Notes: generated by a model not told the origin, from the letters alone. A stretch of DNA of 64,000 nucleotides from Physcousia sp015060555 (GCA_015060555.1 SUYG01000054.1:7021-71020); one strand, 5' to 3'. Positions 41,761 through 51,209 are shown, counted from the stretch's first letter. Numbers and translations: made by a program.

Positions 41761-43608
41761 ATGTGTGGAATTGTAGGATACATCGGAACGAAGAAAGCAT
41801 ATCCCATCCTGATCAAGGGACTCAAGAGATTAGAATACCGTGGCTACGACAGCGCCGGCGTAGCCATGATCGCTGCCAACGGCAGCCTTAACGTATATAA
41901 AGCCAAGGGCAAGGTCGCCGACCTCGAGACCTTCTGCGAGGACAAGGACATCAGCGGCTGTGCCGGCATCGCCCACACCCGCTGGGCCACGCACGGCGAG
42001 CCCAACAGCACCAACGCACACCCCCATTACTCGGCCTCGGGGCGTCTGGCTCTCATCCACAACGGAATCATTGAGAACTACGCCACCATCAAGGAGAACC
42101 TTATCGCACGCGGCATCGCCTTCAAGAGCGTCACCGACACCGAGGTGCTCGTGCAGCTCATCGAGCACATCATGCTCAGCAACGACCTCGACCTGCTGAG
42201 CGCCGTGCAGGTGGCTTTGCGCCAGGTCATCGGTGCTTACGCCATTGCCATCCTCGACCGCGAGCACCCCGACACCGTCGTCTGTGCACGCCAGAGTTCA
42301 CCCCTCGTCGTGGGCCTCGGAGCCGACGGCGACTTCTATCTGGCCTCCGATGCCAGCCCCATTGCCGAATACACCGACAAGGTCGTCTATCTCAACGACG
42401 GTGACATCGCCGTGCTGCAGCTGGGACATGACCTGCAGGTGGTGAACATCGCTGGCGAGGCGCAGCACCCCAAGGTGAAGCAGATTGACGTCACCATCGG
42501 TCAGCTGGAGAAGGGCGGCTATCCCTTCTTCATGCTCAAGGAAATCTTCGAGCAACCCAACTGCCTTCGCGACTGTATGCGTGGTCGCATCAATGTCGAG
42601 GGCGACCGTGTCACCCTCAGTGCCGTCATCGACTTCCGCGAGAAATTGGCAGGCGCCCGCCGCATCATCATCGTAGCCTGTGGCACCAGCTGGCACGCCG
42701 GCCTCATCGGCAAGCAGCTCTTCGAGAGCCTCTGCCGCATCCCCGTCGAGGTGGAGTACGCCTCGGAGTTCCGCTACCGCGAACCCGTCATCTTCCCCGA
42801 TGACGTCGTCATCGCCATCTCGCAGAGCGGCGAGACCGCCGACACGCTGGCCGCCATCGAGCTTGCCCGCAAGGCCGGCGCCTTCGTCTTCGGCGTCTGC
42901 AACGCCATCGGTGCCAGCATACCCCGCCAGACACAGACGGGCGTCTATATCCACGTAGGCCCTGAGATAGGCGTGGCCTCCACCAAGGCCTTCACGGGAC
43001 AGGTCACCGTGCTCTCCATGCTGGCCCTGTGCCTGGCCAACGAACGTCGCACCATCCCCGGCGACCAGTACAAGGCGATGGTCGCAGAGCTCACCCGCAT
43101 CCCCGAGAAGATGGAGGAGGCGCTGAAGACCAACGAGCAGATTGAGCGTCTGGCACCCATTTTCACCTACGCCAAGAACTGCCTCTACCTAGGCCGCGGC
43201 TACAACTACCCCGTGGCCCTCGAAGGAGCTCTCAAGCTCAAGGAAATCTCCTACATCCATGCCGAGGGCTACCCTGCAGCCGAGATGAAGCATGGCCCCA
43301 TCGCCCTCATCGACAGCGAGATGCCCGTCTTCGTCATCGCCACGCGCGACAAACTCTACGAGAAGGTCATCAGCAACATTCAGGAGGTCCGTGCCCGTGG
43401 CGGACGCGTCACAGCCCTTGTCACCGCCGGCGACGAGCAGATACGCCGTCTCGCCGACCACGTCATCGAGCTGCCCGACACGCTGGAGTGCTTCCAACCC
43501 CTCATCGCCAGCATACCCCTCCAGCTGCTGGCCTACCACATCGCCGTCTGCAAGGGCAAGGATGTCGATCGTCCCCGCAACCTCGCCAAGAGCGTCACCG
43601 TGGAGTAA
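41761..43608 (+). CDS. glmS: glutamine--fructose-6-phosphate aminotransferase (isomerizing)
   Basis: First committed step of amino-sugar synthesis for peptidoglycan and lipid A. Cys2 of MCGIVGYIGTKKAYPILIKGL is the nucleophile. HTRWATHGEPNSTNAHPH and VHNG-type HNGIIENYA complete the glutaminase. Two SIS domains follow (ACGTSWHAGLIGKQLFE, AISQSGETADTLAA, and LGRGYNYPVALEGALKLKE), ending in the conserved DVDRPRNLAKSVTVE. 615 residues, normal length, no inserted element. Last of the glutamine-using genes. Confidence 0.96.
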   Translation: MCGIVGYIGTKKAYPILIKGLKRLEYRGYDSAGVAMIAANGSLNVYKAKGKVADLETFCEDKDISGCAGIAHTRWATHGEPNSTNAHPHYSASGRLALIHNGIIENYATIKENLIARGIAFKSVTDTEVLVQLIEHIMLSNDLDLLSAVQVALRQVIGAYAIAILDREHPDTVVCARQSSPLVVGLGADGDFYLASDASPIAEYTDKVVYLNDGDIAVLQLGHDLQVVNIAGEAQHPKVKQIDVTIGQLEKGGYPFFMLKEIFEQPNCLRDCMRGRINVEGDRVTLSAVIDFREKLAGARRIIIVACGTSWHAGLIGKQLFESLCRIPVEVEYASEFRYREPVIFPDDVVIAISQSGETADTLAAIELARKAGAFVFGVCNAIGASIPRQTQTGVYIHVGPEIGVASTKAFTGQVTVLSMLALCLANERRTIPGDQYKAMVAELTRIPEKMEEALKTNEQIERLAPIFTYAKNCLYLGRGYNYPVALEGALKLKEISYIHAEGYPAAEMKHGPIALIDSEMPVFVIATRDKLYEKVISNIQEVRARGGRVTALVTAGDEQIRRLADHVIELPDTLECFQPLIASIPLQLLAYHIAVCKGKDVDRPRNLAKSVTVE

Positions 43609-43647
43609 GCACACAGATTCCCAAACACGCGCCTTATAGCACTTTTC

Positions 43648-43761
43648 TACACCCTATGGAGCAAACGCAAACACTCCATAGGGTGTAGCCGTTTTCTCCA
43701 TAGGGTGTAGCCATTTTCTCCATACCTTATCGCCGTTTCGTCCATAGGGTATAAACGCCCA
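43648..43761. repeat. hairpin and four tandem 22-bp repeats downstream of glmS
   Basis: Exact 14-base arms tacaccctatggag (43648-43661) and ctccatagggtgta (43674-43687) could form a terminator-like hairpin, without a clear T run. From 43674 a 22-base unit (ctccatagggtgtagcc plus 5 bases) occurs four times, starting at 43674, 43696, 43718 and 43740, the last two diverged. The rest of the 423-base gap to 44031 has a 63-codon open frame that resembles no protein, and GACCTTTG near 43983 as a weak -7 candidate for the next gene. Confidence 0.85.
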
Positions 43762-44031
43762 CAATCTCTCGTGTTTGAGCGAATAGCTTCACCTTACATT
43801 CTCTCTCAAAGAATATCCGCCGAGGCATCCGAAAGAAAAGGATGGGCTCGGCGGATTGTGTTTGTGTCAGGCGAGGAGGTTGGAGGCGAAGAAACTGGTA
43901 TTATTTTAACATACTCTGCCACTTTCTTGCTTTTGTGTTGGGTGTGGTTAAAAAAGTGTTAGTGATTATGTGGTGGTATGCAGACCTTTGCGGTCGGAAA
44001 TCGCGAAATCGCTAACTAAACAATAATAATT

Positions 44032-45339
44032 ATGAGAAAAATTACACTATTCTTCCTGATGCTTATCATGGGTGTCGGGGGTGTGAATGCAAAGACAACG
44101 TCCACTACGCTGTGGGAAGGTACTGATGATGGCAGTGATATATTCATCTCTAAAACATCATTAGTAGCAGGTGCGACAATCACGTTGGAATTCAACTGGC
44201 TTACTGGGGATGGCGCCCAGTTTAGTTGTTTCTATTGGGATGGTAGTGCTTGGCAAAATATCTACAACTGGAAATGGGTTGATAATGGCAAAACGTTTTC
44301 TTTCTCCTTGACTCAGGATCAAATCGATGCCATCCCTTCACAACTTGGTTTCAAAACAGAGGTTTTGGGAAAATTAACCTTTAAAAAGATTTCTATCAAT
44401 ACAAACGTCACTCCGACCAGTAGCACTTCTGTATGGAGCGGTTCACACGATTTGGCCAGTTGGAGTGGATTGGGACTGACAGGTTCCACCTATCGCGATA
44501 TATTAAAGAATGCCAAAAAGGGTGATGTCCTGAGGGTTACCTACACCTCAGATGAAGCAGGACAGATTAATTTCTGTTACGGAGACTGGTCAAGTATTAC
44601 CGGCGGGCATTTCAGTGTGGCAACCATTGCTGAGCCTACTACCATAGAGTTTGAAATTACCACCGCATCCATTCTGGAACGCATTCAGAACGAGGGAATT
44701 ATATTTAATGGTACAAGTGCGTTGCTTAGCGCCGTGGATTTGCTGACATACGACGACAGCTATGACGCCGTTGCTGTAACCATTGGCTCTGATGGCATCG
44801 CGACATTTAGCAGCAGCAAGAAACTTGATTTCTCTGGTACAGGGATTTCAGTTTATTATGCTTCTGCTGTTGAGGAAGGTATTGTTAGATTGACAGAAAC
44901 TGAAACGACTTGGGATTGGCAGGGCTACATATTGGTCGGCGATGAAGGTACCTACGAAGTGCCCGTCACCGCTTCTGCCTCCTATCCCTCAGTCAACTTT
45001 CTCAAAAATCGAGTTGGTTCTGGTATTGTGACTGCTTCAACAGAAGGCACATATCACTACATCTTTGCAAAAAACAGCAGCGGTGTTATTGGCTTCTACA
45101 AGCTCACTGCAGATCATACGTTGGGTGCGAAGAAAGCATACCTCGAGACTACTACGGACATTACTCCTGCTACACCGACGAAGGCGGTGAGCTTGGTATT
45201 CTCCGATGAAACGACGGGAATCAGCAGCGTGCAAGCTGCCGTCTGCGAGGACCAGGTCTATACGCTAAGCGGTGTCCGCGTTGCGAAGCCAACCCGAGGC
45301 TTGTATATTGTTGGCGGACGCAAGGTATTTGTCAAGTGA
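44032..45339 (+). CDS. secreted protein with C-terminal sorting-like motif
   Basis: A 435-residue exported protein of unknown function. The signal peptide is MRKITLFFLMLIMGVGGVNA. The body is rich in Thr, Ser and aromatic residues with a beta-sandwich flavour; two segments with WxGSHDL/LWEGTDDG starts look like a repeated carbohydrate-binding-like module (about residues 24-125 and 130-235). The C-terminus, VYTLSGVRVAKPTRGLYIVGGRKVFVK-like, has the GLYIV pattern common in secreted Prevotella proteins and resembling type IX sorting domains. It precedes the mannan locus but has its own upstream region. A polysaccharide-binding role is only a guess. Confidence 0.7.
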   Translation: MRKITLFFLMLIMGVGGVNAKTTSTTLWEGTDDGSDIFISKTSLVAGATITLEFNWLTGDGAQFSCFYWDGSAWQNIYNWKWVDNGKTFSFSLTQDQIDAIPSQLGFKTEVLGKLTFKKISINTNVTPTSSTSVWSGSHDLASWSGLGLTGSTYRDILKNAKKGDVLRVTYTSDEAGQINFCYGDWSSITGGHFSVATIAEPTTIEFEITTASILERIQNEGIIFNGTSALLSAVDLLTYDDSYDAVAVTIGSDGIATFSSSKKLDFSGTGISVYYASAVEEGIVRLTETETTWDWQGYILVGDEGTYEVPVTASASYPSVNFLKNRVGSGIVTASTEGTYHYIFAKNSSGVIGFYKLTADHTLGAKKAYLETTTDITPATPTKAVSLVFSDETTGISSVQAAVCEDQVYTLSGVRVAKPTRGLYIVGGRKVFVK

Positions 45340-45379
45340 GAGCAAGGATTGTTGTTAAACGATTAAAGAAAAGAGCATT

Positions 45380-45556
45380 ATGAAACGTACATATATCAGC
45401 CCGACACTCTGTGTCATGGAAGTACAATATCAGCAAATGCTGGCATTAAGCAATGTAGAAGTTTCTTCCCAGAATTATGATGAAGATAGCATGACCGATC
45501 TTGTCAAGTCCAGGGGAGACTTCCATTTTTCCTGGGATGATCAAGCGGAAGAATAA
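45380..45556 (+). CDS. short conserved-type peptide, 58 residues
   Basis: A small open frame, MKRTYISPTLCVMEVQYQ..., ending DFHFSWDDQAEE. The start MK(R/K)TYxxPxxxVxxxQxxQMLA followed by a Ser/Asp-rich, variable tail is a pattern I recognise from many short Prevotella and Bacteroides proteins of unknown function. It has no signal peptide or membrane segment. It begins 40 bases after the secreted protein gene and is probably in the same transcript. The last 200 bases before the regulator carry no other gene. Confidence 0.6.
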   Translation: MKRTYISPTLCVMEVQYQQMLALSNVEVSSQNYDEDSMTDLVKSRGDFHFSWDDQAEE

Positions 45557-45712
45557 GTTGGTTAGTAGTTAGTTTGTTATCGATGATTAAGTTAGTTGTA
45601 TGAGAGCGGGAGTACCGAGCTGTGAGGTTCAGTACTCCCATGCTTTTGCATTGTCTGCTCTGGTTAACTAAGGTTAAAACCACTTTGTCGATGACACTTT
45701 TTAAACCACTCC

Positions 45713-45744
45713 TTTGGTCGCTTCCTCAAAAGACTTTACCTTTG
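45713..45744 (+). promoter_or_regulatory. promoter of the AraC-type regulator
   Basis: TTTG at 45713-45716 and TACCTTTG at 45737-45744, 20 bases apart, make a complete Bacteroidetes -33/-7 promoter 22 bases before the start codon. Confidence 0.72.
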
Positions 45745-45766
45745 ACCACGAAACTTACATTGGAAG

Positions 45767-46660
45767 ATGAAAAACGAAATGGAACCACATGTAATGCGTG
45801 AGATTACGCCGCTTAGCGACGGCGATTGTTTTTACATTGCTGATCGTTGCAAATCGGCTTTCGATTATCCCATTCACACTCATCGCGAGTTTGAACTGAA
45901 CTTCATTGAACACGCTGAGGGTGTTGTTCGTACAGTGGGCGACTCTTCTGAGACCATTGGCGATTACGATTTGGTACTGATTACGGGTCCCGACCTGGAA
46001 CACGTATGGGAACAAGGCAGTTGTACGCGAAAGGATATCCGTGAGATAACGATTCAGTTCACTTCAGACATCCTGCCCGACAGCCTGTTGCGCAAGAATC
46101 AGTTTGAGAGCATCCGCCGTATGCTGGAACGGGCTCGCTGTGGTCTTGCCTTCCCGCTGGCGGCGATTCTGAAAGTTTATGCAAAGTTGAACTCGCTGGC
46201 GAATCACAAAACAGGCTTCCATGCGGTGTTGGACTTTCTGGAAATCCTGTATGAGCTGTCGCTATGCGACGATGCCCGCCCGCTATCGAGTTCCGCTTTT
46301 GCCCGCATTGAGGCCCGCAGCGAAAGCCGCCGCGTGGATAAAGTGCAGCAGTACATAGCCCGTCATTTCCATGAGGATGTTCGGTTAGAGGCCCTGGCGG
46401 AATTAGTAGGTATGACGCCGGTGGCTTTCTCGCGTTTCTTCCACCAGCGCACAGGCCGCACGCTGTCGGAATATATCATAGAGATGCGTATCGGTTCGGC
46501 TGCTCGAATGCTCATTGATTCAACGAAGACGGTGGCAGAGATCTGCTACGATTGCGGCTTCAATACGCTGTCGAACTTCAATCGCCTGTTCCGCAAGCAG
46601 CGTGGCTGCTCTCCGACGGAGTTCCGCGAGAACTTCCGTAAGAAAAAATTGATCGTCTGA
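45767..46660 (+). CDS. AraC family transcriptional regulator
   Basis: A 297-residue regulator. The N-terminal half is a cupin-type sensor domain (YPIHTHREFELNFIEHAEG; LVLITGPDLEHVW). The C-terminal 100 residues are two helix-turn-helix units: RLEALAELVGMTPVAFSRFFHQRTGRT and KTVAEICYDCGFNTLSNFNRLFRKQRG, ending in the AraC signature CSPTEFRENF. It is one-component, with no hybrid sensor kinase. It lies directly upstream of the mannan genes on the same strand and is the likely sugar-responsive regulator of that locus; this is inferred from position. A second ATG four codons in is possible. Confidence 0.9.
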   Translation: MKNEMEPHVMREITPLSDGDCFYIADRCKSAFDYPIHTHREFELNFIEHAEGVVRTVGDSSETIGDYDLVLITGPDLEHVWEQGSCTRKDIREITIQFTSDILPDSLLRKNQFESIRRMLERARCGLAFPLAAILKVYAKLNSLANHKTGFHAVLDFLEILYELSLCDDARPLSSSAFARIEARSESRRVDKVQQYIARHFHEDVRLEALAELVGMTPVAFSRFFHQRTGRTLSEYIIEMRIGSAARMLIDSTKTVAEICYDCGFNTLSNFNRLFRKQRGCSPTEFRENFRKKKLIV

Positions 46661-46716
46661 ATCTGCGGATGCTATCAATGGTTAATATTGTGTCAGTACA
46701 CGGATGGAATAGTCGC

Positions 46717-46724
46717 TACCTTTG
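46717..46724 (+). promoter_or_regulatory. promoter of the mannan locus
   Basis: TACCTTTG followed by GCAGCG, 33 bases before the start at 46757. No exact TTTG at the standard -33 distance. A spurious 83-codon frame overlaps it. Confidence 0.62.
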
Positions 46725-46756
46725 CAGCGCAAAAGACTCACAAAACCGTGTAAGCA

Positions 46757-49700
46757 ATGAAAAAGTTTCTTTTAACACTCTTCGCCTTGACCGCCATGTT
46801 GACGGCCAAGGCAGTCGTCAACGTAGATTTCTCCTCGCGTTTCGAGGAGGGAACGAACACGATCCAGTGCCTCAGCAGTTGGGGCTGGTACAGCACTTCT
46901 GTCAAGAATTTCGAGATTGAAGAATGTGACTATCTGTACATCAGTTATGATGCTACGTGCAACTTCAATCTGATTATCCGCGATTTGGAGTGGCAGACAG
47001 CCTACTCCGTGACATGCAAGGCAACAGAGAAGGAGGCGAGCATCCGTCTGGAGGCCGACAAGAAGGCGTTCACGGAGATTGTCATCCAGAACCACGCTGA
47101 GGGCGAGATCACCATCAACAAGCTCTATTTCTGCACAGAGGCAGAATACTATAATCCCCAGCCCGATGATGTGGAGGGGGCCCGCAACAACCTCAGTGAG
47201 ATATATACGCGCTATTACGCATATCTTGATGAAAGCTTGGTGGGTGATGACTTCGGTCAGTTCCCGGCTGACCTTCATGCCGCGTTCGTGCAGGCTATGA
47301 AGGCCGCTGAGATACTGGACACCGAGGCAGGCATGACCCTCACCGTGGATGAACTGAACGCGATGTCGCAGGCGATAGTAGATACTTATCTTGCACTCAT
47401 CGCCGGTCAGCATCAGTTCCAGCCTGCCGATGGCTACTACCGTGTACTCTGTGCCCGCCAATTCCAGCAGGGCGACGAGGAGAGTGGCTACACCTATTAT
47501 ACTAAAGGTATATATAGCAACAACGGAGGCACCAACGGCTGGAAGACCGTTGACCGTGAAGATCCCGCCTTCCTGTGGACACTGGAGCGCCAGACTGACA
47601 ATACCTATATGATGAAAAACGCTTCCAATAATCTGATACTCAGCGAACCGCAGACTTGTAGCACAAAGGAGAACTATGTCAGCTTCGACCCCATCAGCAA
47701 GAGCAATGGGAATTACGAGTTCAGCTATCCGCTGAGTACCGAAGAGGATGTCGTGTTCTTCAATTTCCGCATGAGCACCGAGGCCGCCAACGACTACCGA
47801 TACATCCATGCCGAAGGACACAACGGTGGCTCTGGCATCGAAGGGGCTATGACCGTGTGGTGCAACACCACCAACGAAAGCGGAGCCAGCGAATGGTTCC
47901 TAGAGCCCGTCGATGATGCCGAGGCACAGGAAATCATCAACGCCAACAACTACGGTTACAAGTTCAGTCAATTGTTGGCCGATGCCAAAGAGAAAGTGGC
48001 CATCGCCAATGACCGGACACGCGATAAGTTGATTACCGGAGCCTGGCAGTTCAGCAGTCCCTACAGCCAGAACGACTTGGGTGGCCGCGATGGCGGTGAC
48101 CTCAGCGCCGGTGTGCTCATCGACGGCGATGCCAAGACTTTCTGGCACAGCGTGTGGAGCGCTGGCAGCGTGGAGCCTGGTGTCCATTACCTGCAGATTG
48201 AGTTTGTCGAAGAGGTAAGCGGAGAGATCGAATTCGACTTCACGCGCCGCAACGAGGGCTCGAACAATGTCACCGTCTGGGGCGTCTATGGCGGCTACAG
48301 CTCGGGCGGTGAGAAATATGACTACGAATGGATTGCCGATGTGGAGACACCGTATGTCGAGAAGGGCGAGAGCATCGTGACCTCCTTTACCATCGACAGC
48401 GACAAGGCATATAGCTACCTGCGTTTCTATGCCGAGCAGACCAACAGCAACAAAGGCTACTGGCATCTCAGCGAGTTCCAGCTTTATGCCCTTTCGGACA
48501 ATCCCGATAACCAGGCCAGTCACATGGGCGATGCCTACGCCAACCTCGTGGCAGCCATCGCACAGGCAGAGAACGTCAGCCTTGAGGCCGTGACCAAAGC
48601 CGACTATGAGACGCTGAAGGCTGCATACGATCCTTTCATTGCCGTCTTCGTGGATCCCACGCCGTTGCGCGATGCCATCGAGGCTGCCGAACCCGCCCTG
48701 GAACTATGCCAGATTGGAACGAACCCCGGTCAGTGGAGCGAGGCTACCTATGAAGCCCTGTCGCGGAATATCGAAGATGCCAAGGCCTATGACCGCAGCG
48801 GACGCTACACACAGGCACAGACCGATGCCTATGTAGCGCTGTTGGCCGATGCCGACACGAAATTCCTGGCTGCCGCCAACCGTGTGTCGCCTGACAAGTA
48901 CTATGCCATTCGCTTCGCCAGTCAGGAGTTGTACGAGGAGCAAGGCTGGAGCACCAGCAATGTCATCAGCGAGGAAGGCGGTGATCTGTTTGACACCTAC
49001 GTTTGCCCCGCCGAGGCCGAGACACTGGCCAGTCTGGATGCCAAGGACGTTCGTCAGGGCAGTTACATGTTCTTCACCTACGACGACAAGGCCGACATCG
49101 CCTTCCGCTTCATCCCTGTGGACGAGGACACCTATATCATCCAGCACAAAGCCAGCGGACTCTATATCCAATGCTACGGCTATGACAGCTGGACAGGCCT
49201 GACGCTGACACCCACGCTGTTCACTGTGAAGGCCGTAGGTCATGGCGAGAACATCTTGCGTGGCAAGGATTATGCGGCGAATGATATGGCCTGTCTGCAC
49301 GCCCAGCTGAGCGGCCACCGTCTGGTTACCTGGCATGATGACTATGTGGGTTGCAACTCAGGACTGCTGCTGGAAGAACTTCCTGATGAGGGTGAACCCG
49401 GTTCACCGCTTGCCGACTACAAGCCCGGTGAGGTGACAACGATGTGCTACCCCGTCAGCGTGGCAGTCAGCGAAGGCCAGCTCTACAGCGTTGTGGGCAC
49501 CTACTCACAGAACGACAAGGTATATGTTGCCATGAACAAAGTCAGCAAGGCTGAGGCCGGACAGCCCGTAGTCTATACGCTCGACGGCACCTATGATCAA
49601 GAGAATGAGGATGATGCCAAGGTCGTTACGCTCACGGTTGGAACAGGACTCTGCACCGAACCCCTGAACACCGGCGCACTGCAAGGCACCTATGAAAGCC

Positions 49701-50020
49701 TGGATCTCAGCGATGAGGCCATTATCTTCGCCGCAGGCAAATGCGAACTGAGCACCGATGAGACGTCGCACGTCAGCAGCAACCATGCCTACTTGCCGAA
49801 GGATGCTGCGCAGGCCGAGGCGACAGGCTCCTACGACTTAGTGCTGGAAGTGGGTGGCGATCTGACCGCTGTACGAAGCGTGCTCAACCGCTTGTCAGAG
49901 GTCGGCAATATCTATGACACCACAGGAAAGCTCCTGCGCCGCAACGCTACGCTGAGCGATGTCCAGGCGCTGCCGCGAGGACTCTATATCTTCAACGACA
50001 CCAAGATTCTTGTCAAATGA
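46757..50020 (+). CDS. large secreted surface protein with discoidin-like domain
   Basis: A 1087-residue exported protein, signal peptide MKKFLLTLFALTAMLTAKA. Residues about 430-590 resemble an F5/8 type C (discoidin) carbohydrate-binding domain: SAGVLIDGDAKTFWHSVW, HYLQIEFVEEVSGEIEFDF and YSYLRFYAEQTNSNKGYWHLSEFQLY. Regions around 135-215 and 600-720 are helical and Ala-rich, like FIVAR-type spacers. Around 215-400 and 720-850 are beta-rich modules with ricin-like features (DGYYRVLCARQF; YIIQHKASGLYIQCYG). The C-terminus RGLYIFNDTKILVK is a sorting-like signal. No catalytic motif is recognised. As first gene of the mannan locus, a polysaccharide-capture role is plausible. Its stop overlaps the GH26 start. 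Confidence 0.75.
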   Translation: MKKFLLTLFALTAMLTAKAVVNVDFSSRFEEGTNTIQCLSSWGWYSTSVKNFEIEECDYLYISYDATCNFNLIIRDLEWQTAYSVTCKATEKEASIRLEADKKAFTEIVIQNHAEGEITINKLYFCTEAEYYNPQPDDVEGARNNLSEIYTRYYAYLDESLVGDDFGQFPADLHAAFVQAMKAAEILDTEAGMTLTVDELNAMSQAIVDTYLALIAGQHQFQPADGYYRVLCARQFQQGDEESGYTYYTKGIYSNNGGTNGWKTVDREDPAFLWTLERQTDNTYMMKNASNNLILSEPQTCSTKENYVSFDPISKSNGNYEFSYPLSTEEDVVFFNFRMSTEAANDYRYIHAEGHNGGSGIEGAMTVWCNTTNESGASEWFLEPVDDAEAQEIINANNYGYKFSQLLADAKEKVAIANDRTRDKLITGAWQFSSPYSQNDLGGRDGGDLSAGVLIDGDAKTFWHSVWSAGSVEPGVHYLQIEFVEEVSGEIEFDFTRRNEGSNNVTVWGVYGGYSSGGEKYDYEWIADVETPYVEKGESIVTSFTIDSDKAYSYLRFYAEQTNSNKGYWHLSEFQLYALSDNPDNQASHMGDAYANLVAAIAQAENVSLEAVTKADYETLKAAYDPFIAVFVDPTPLRDAIEAAEPALELCQIGTNPGQWSEATYEALSRNIEDAKAYDRSGRYTQAQTDAYVALLADADTKFLAAANRVSPDKYYAIRFASQELYEEQGWSTSNVISEEGGDLFDTYVCPAEAETLASLDAKDVRQGSYMFFTYDDKADIAFRFIPVDEDTYIIQHKASGLYIQCYGYDSWTGLTLTPTLFTVKAVGHGENILRGKDYAANDMACLHAQLSGHRLVTWHDDYVGCNSGLLLEELPDEGEPGSPLADYKPGEVTTMCYPVSVAVSEGQLYSVVGTYSQNDKVYVAMNKVSKAEAGQPVVYTLDGTYDQENEDDAKVVTLTVGTGLCTEPLNTGALQGTYESLDLSDEAIIFAAGKCELSTDETSHVSSNHAYLPKDAAQAEATGSYDLVLEVGGDLTAVRSVLNRLSEVGNIYDTTGKLLRRNATLSDVQALPRGLYIFNDTKILVK

Positions 50021-51201
50021 ACACACAAAGATTGAATCATTCCATTCATGCATGGCGAGTCCTGACAGCAGGGCTTGCTATGCTGTTTTCCGCCTCGATG
50101 GCAATGGGACAGGTGCAGAACATCCTGATTAAGAAGGCCGACGGTACCACCCTGAAGTACAATGTCAACGAGATTGAAAGCATCACCTTCGAGGATATTC
50201 CCAAATGGGCCAACCGCTCGGAGTCGGCACGCAAGCTGCTTACCTACATGGCTGATAACACGGGAGAGAAAATCCTCTCGGGCGTTCACGCCTGTGTGAA
50301 CTACAACACCAACGAGGCGGACTGGGTCTATAAACACACGGGCAAGTACCCTGCCATCAACTGCATCGACTTCATCCACGATATCTATTCGAAGTCAGGA
50401 GGCTGGATCAACTACGCCAACCAGACCATCTGGAAGAACTGGACGAACAAACGCGGTCTCATCGCTGCCATGTGGCACTGGAATATGCCCACCAATGATG
50501 GCACCAGTTACACGTGTACGCCGGGCGAGGCGGACGACGAGACCAGCTTCCGCCCATCCGTCATCTTTGATCCTGAGTCGGACGGCTACAAGACCATGAT
50601 TGCCCGCATCGACCAGATTGCTGAATGGCTGAAGCCCATGGCGACAGCCAAGGTTCCTGTGTTGTGGCGCCCACTTCATGAGGCACAGGGCAACTGGACG
50701 GAGAAATACCCTGGAACGGGCTGGCACAAGGCCTGGTTCTGGTGGGGTATCGACGGCCCCGAGGCGTTCGTGGAACTGTGGCGTGTGATGTATGACCGCA
50801 TGGTTAACTACCACGGTTTGGACAACCTCATTTGGGTCTTCACCAGCGGCGATTCCAAGAAATGGTACCCGGGCGATGAGTATGTAGATGTCGTCTCCTA
50901 TGATTTCTACAACAAAGACCTCCAGACGATGCGCCAGTGGTATGAGTTCTTCCAGGAGAACTTCCCCGACAAACTTTATGCCATCAGTGAGTTCGGCAAT
51001 ATTCCCAAGCTCTCGGAACTGTGGGCTGACGGGCAACACTGGAGTTTCATGATTCCATGGTGGGATAGTACACGTACCTCAGACCCGAGTAGCGAGGCTT
51101 TCAACAGCACCGACCACCAGAATGCCAATATCGACTACTGGGAGGATGCCCTCTCGCAAGACTGCTGCATTACGCGCGACGAACTGCCTAACTTCAGATA
51201 A
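50017..51201 (+). CDS. GH26 beta-mannanase
   Basis: Predicted endo-1,4-beta-mannosidase acting on mannan or galactomannan outside the cytoplasm. Signal peptide about residues 1-32 (LTAGLAMLFSASMAMGQ). A short module VQNILIKKADGTTLKYNVNE, common in Prevotella exported proteins, precedes the catalytic domain. The acid/base is Glu222 in VLWRPLHEAQGNW and the nucleophile Glu325 in YAISEFGN; WFWWGIDGPEAFVELWRVMYD is a GH26 signature. The start overlaps the previous stop (ATGA), showing tight coupling. Only 8 bases separate it from the next gene. Confidence 0.93.
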   Translation: MNTQRLNHSIHAWRVLTAGLAMLFSASMAMGQVQNILIKKADGTTLKYNVNEIESITFEDIPKWANRSESARKLLTYMADNTGEKILSGVHACVNYNTNEADWVYKHTGKYPAINCIDFIHDIYSKSGGWINYANQTIWKNWTNKRGLIAAMWHWNMPTNDGTSYTCTPGEADDETSFRPSVIFDPESDGYKTMIARIDQIAEWLKPMATAKVPVLWRPLHEAQGNWTEKYPGTGWHKAWFWWGIDGPEAFVELWRVMYDRMVNYHGLDNLIWVFTSGDSKKWYPGDEYVDVVSYDFYNKDLQTMRQWYEFFQENFPDKLYAISEFGNIPKLSELWADGQHWSFMIPWWDSTRTSDPSSEAFNSTDHQNANIDYWEDALSQDCCITRDELPNFR

Positions 51202-51209
51202 ACGGCCTC

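Noticed and set aside
43771..43962. 63-codon open frame after glmS
   Set aside because: No family resemblance, no clear start signal, and it overlaps the probable promoter region of the following gene.
46669..46920. 83-codon open frame overlapping the start of the large secreted protein
   Set aside because: It overlaps the promoter and signal peptide of a well-supported gene in another frame.
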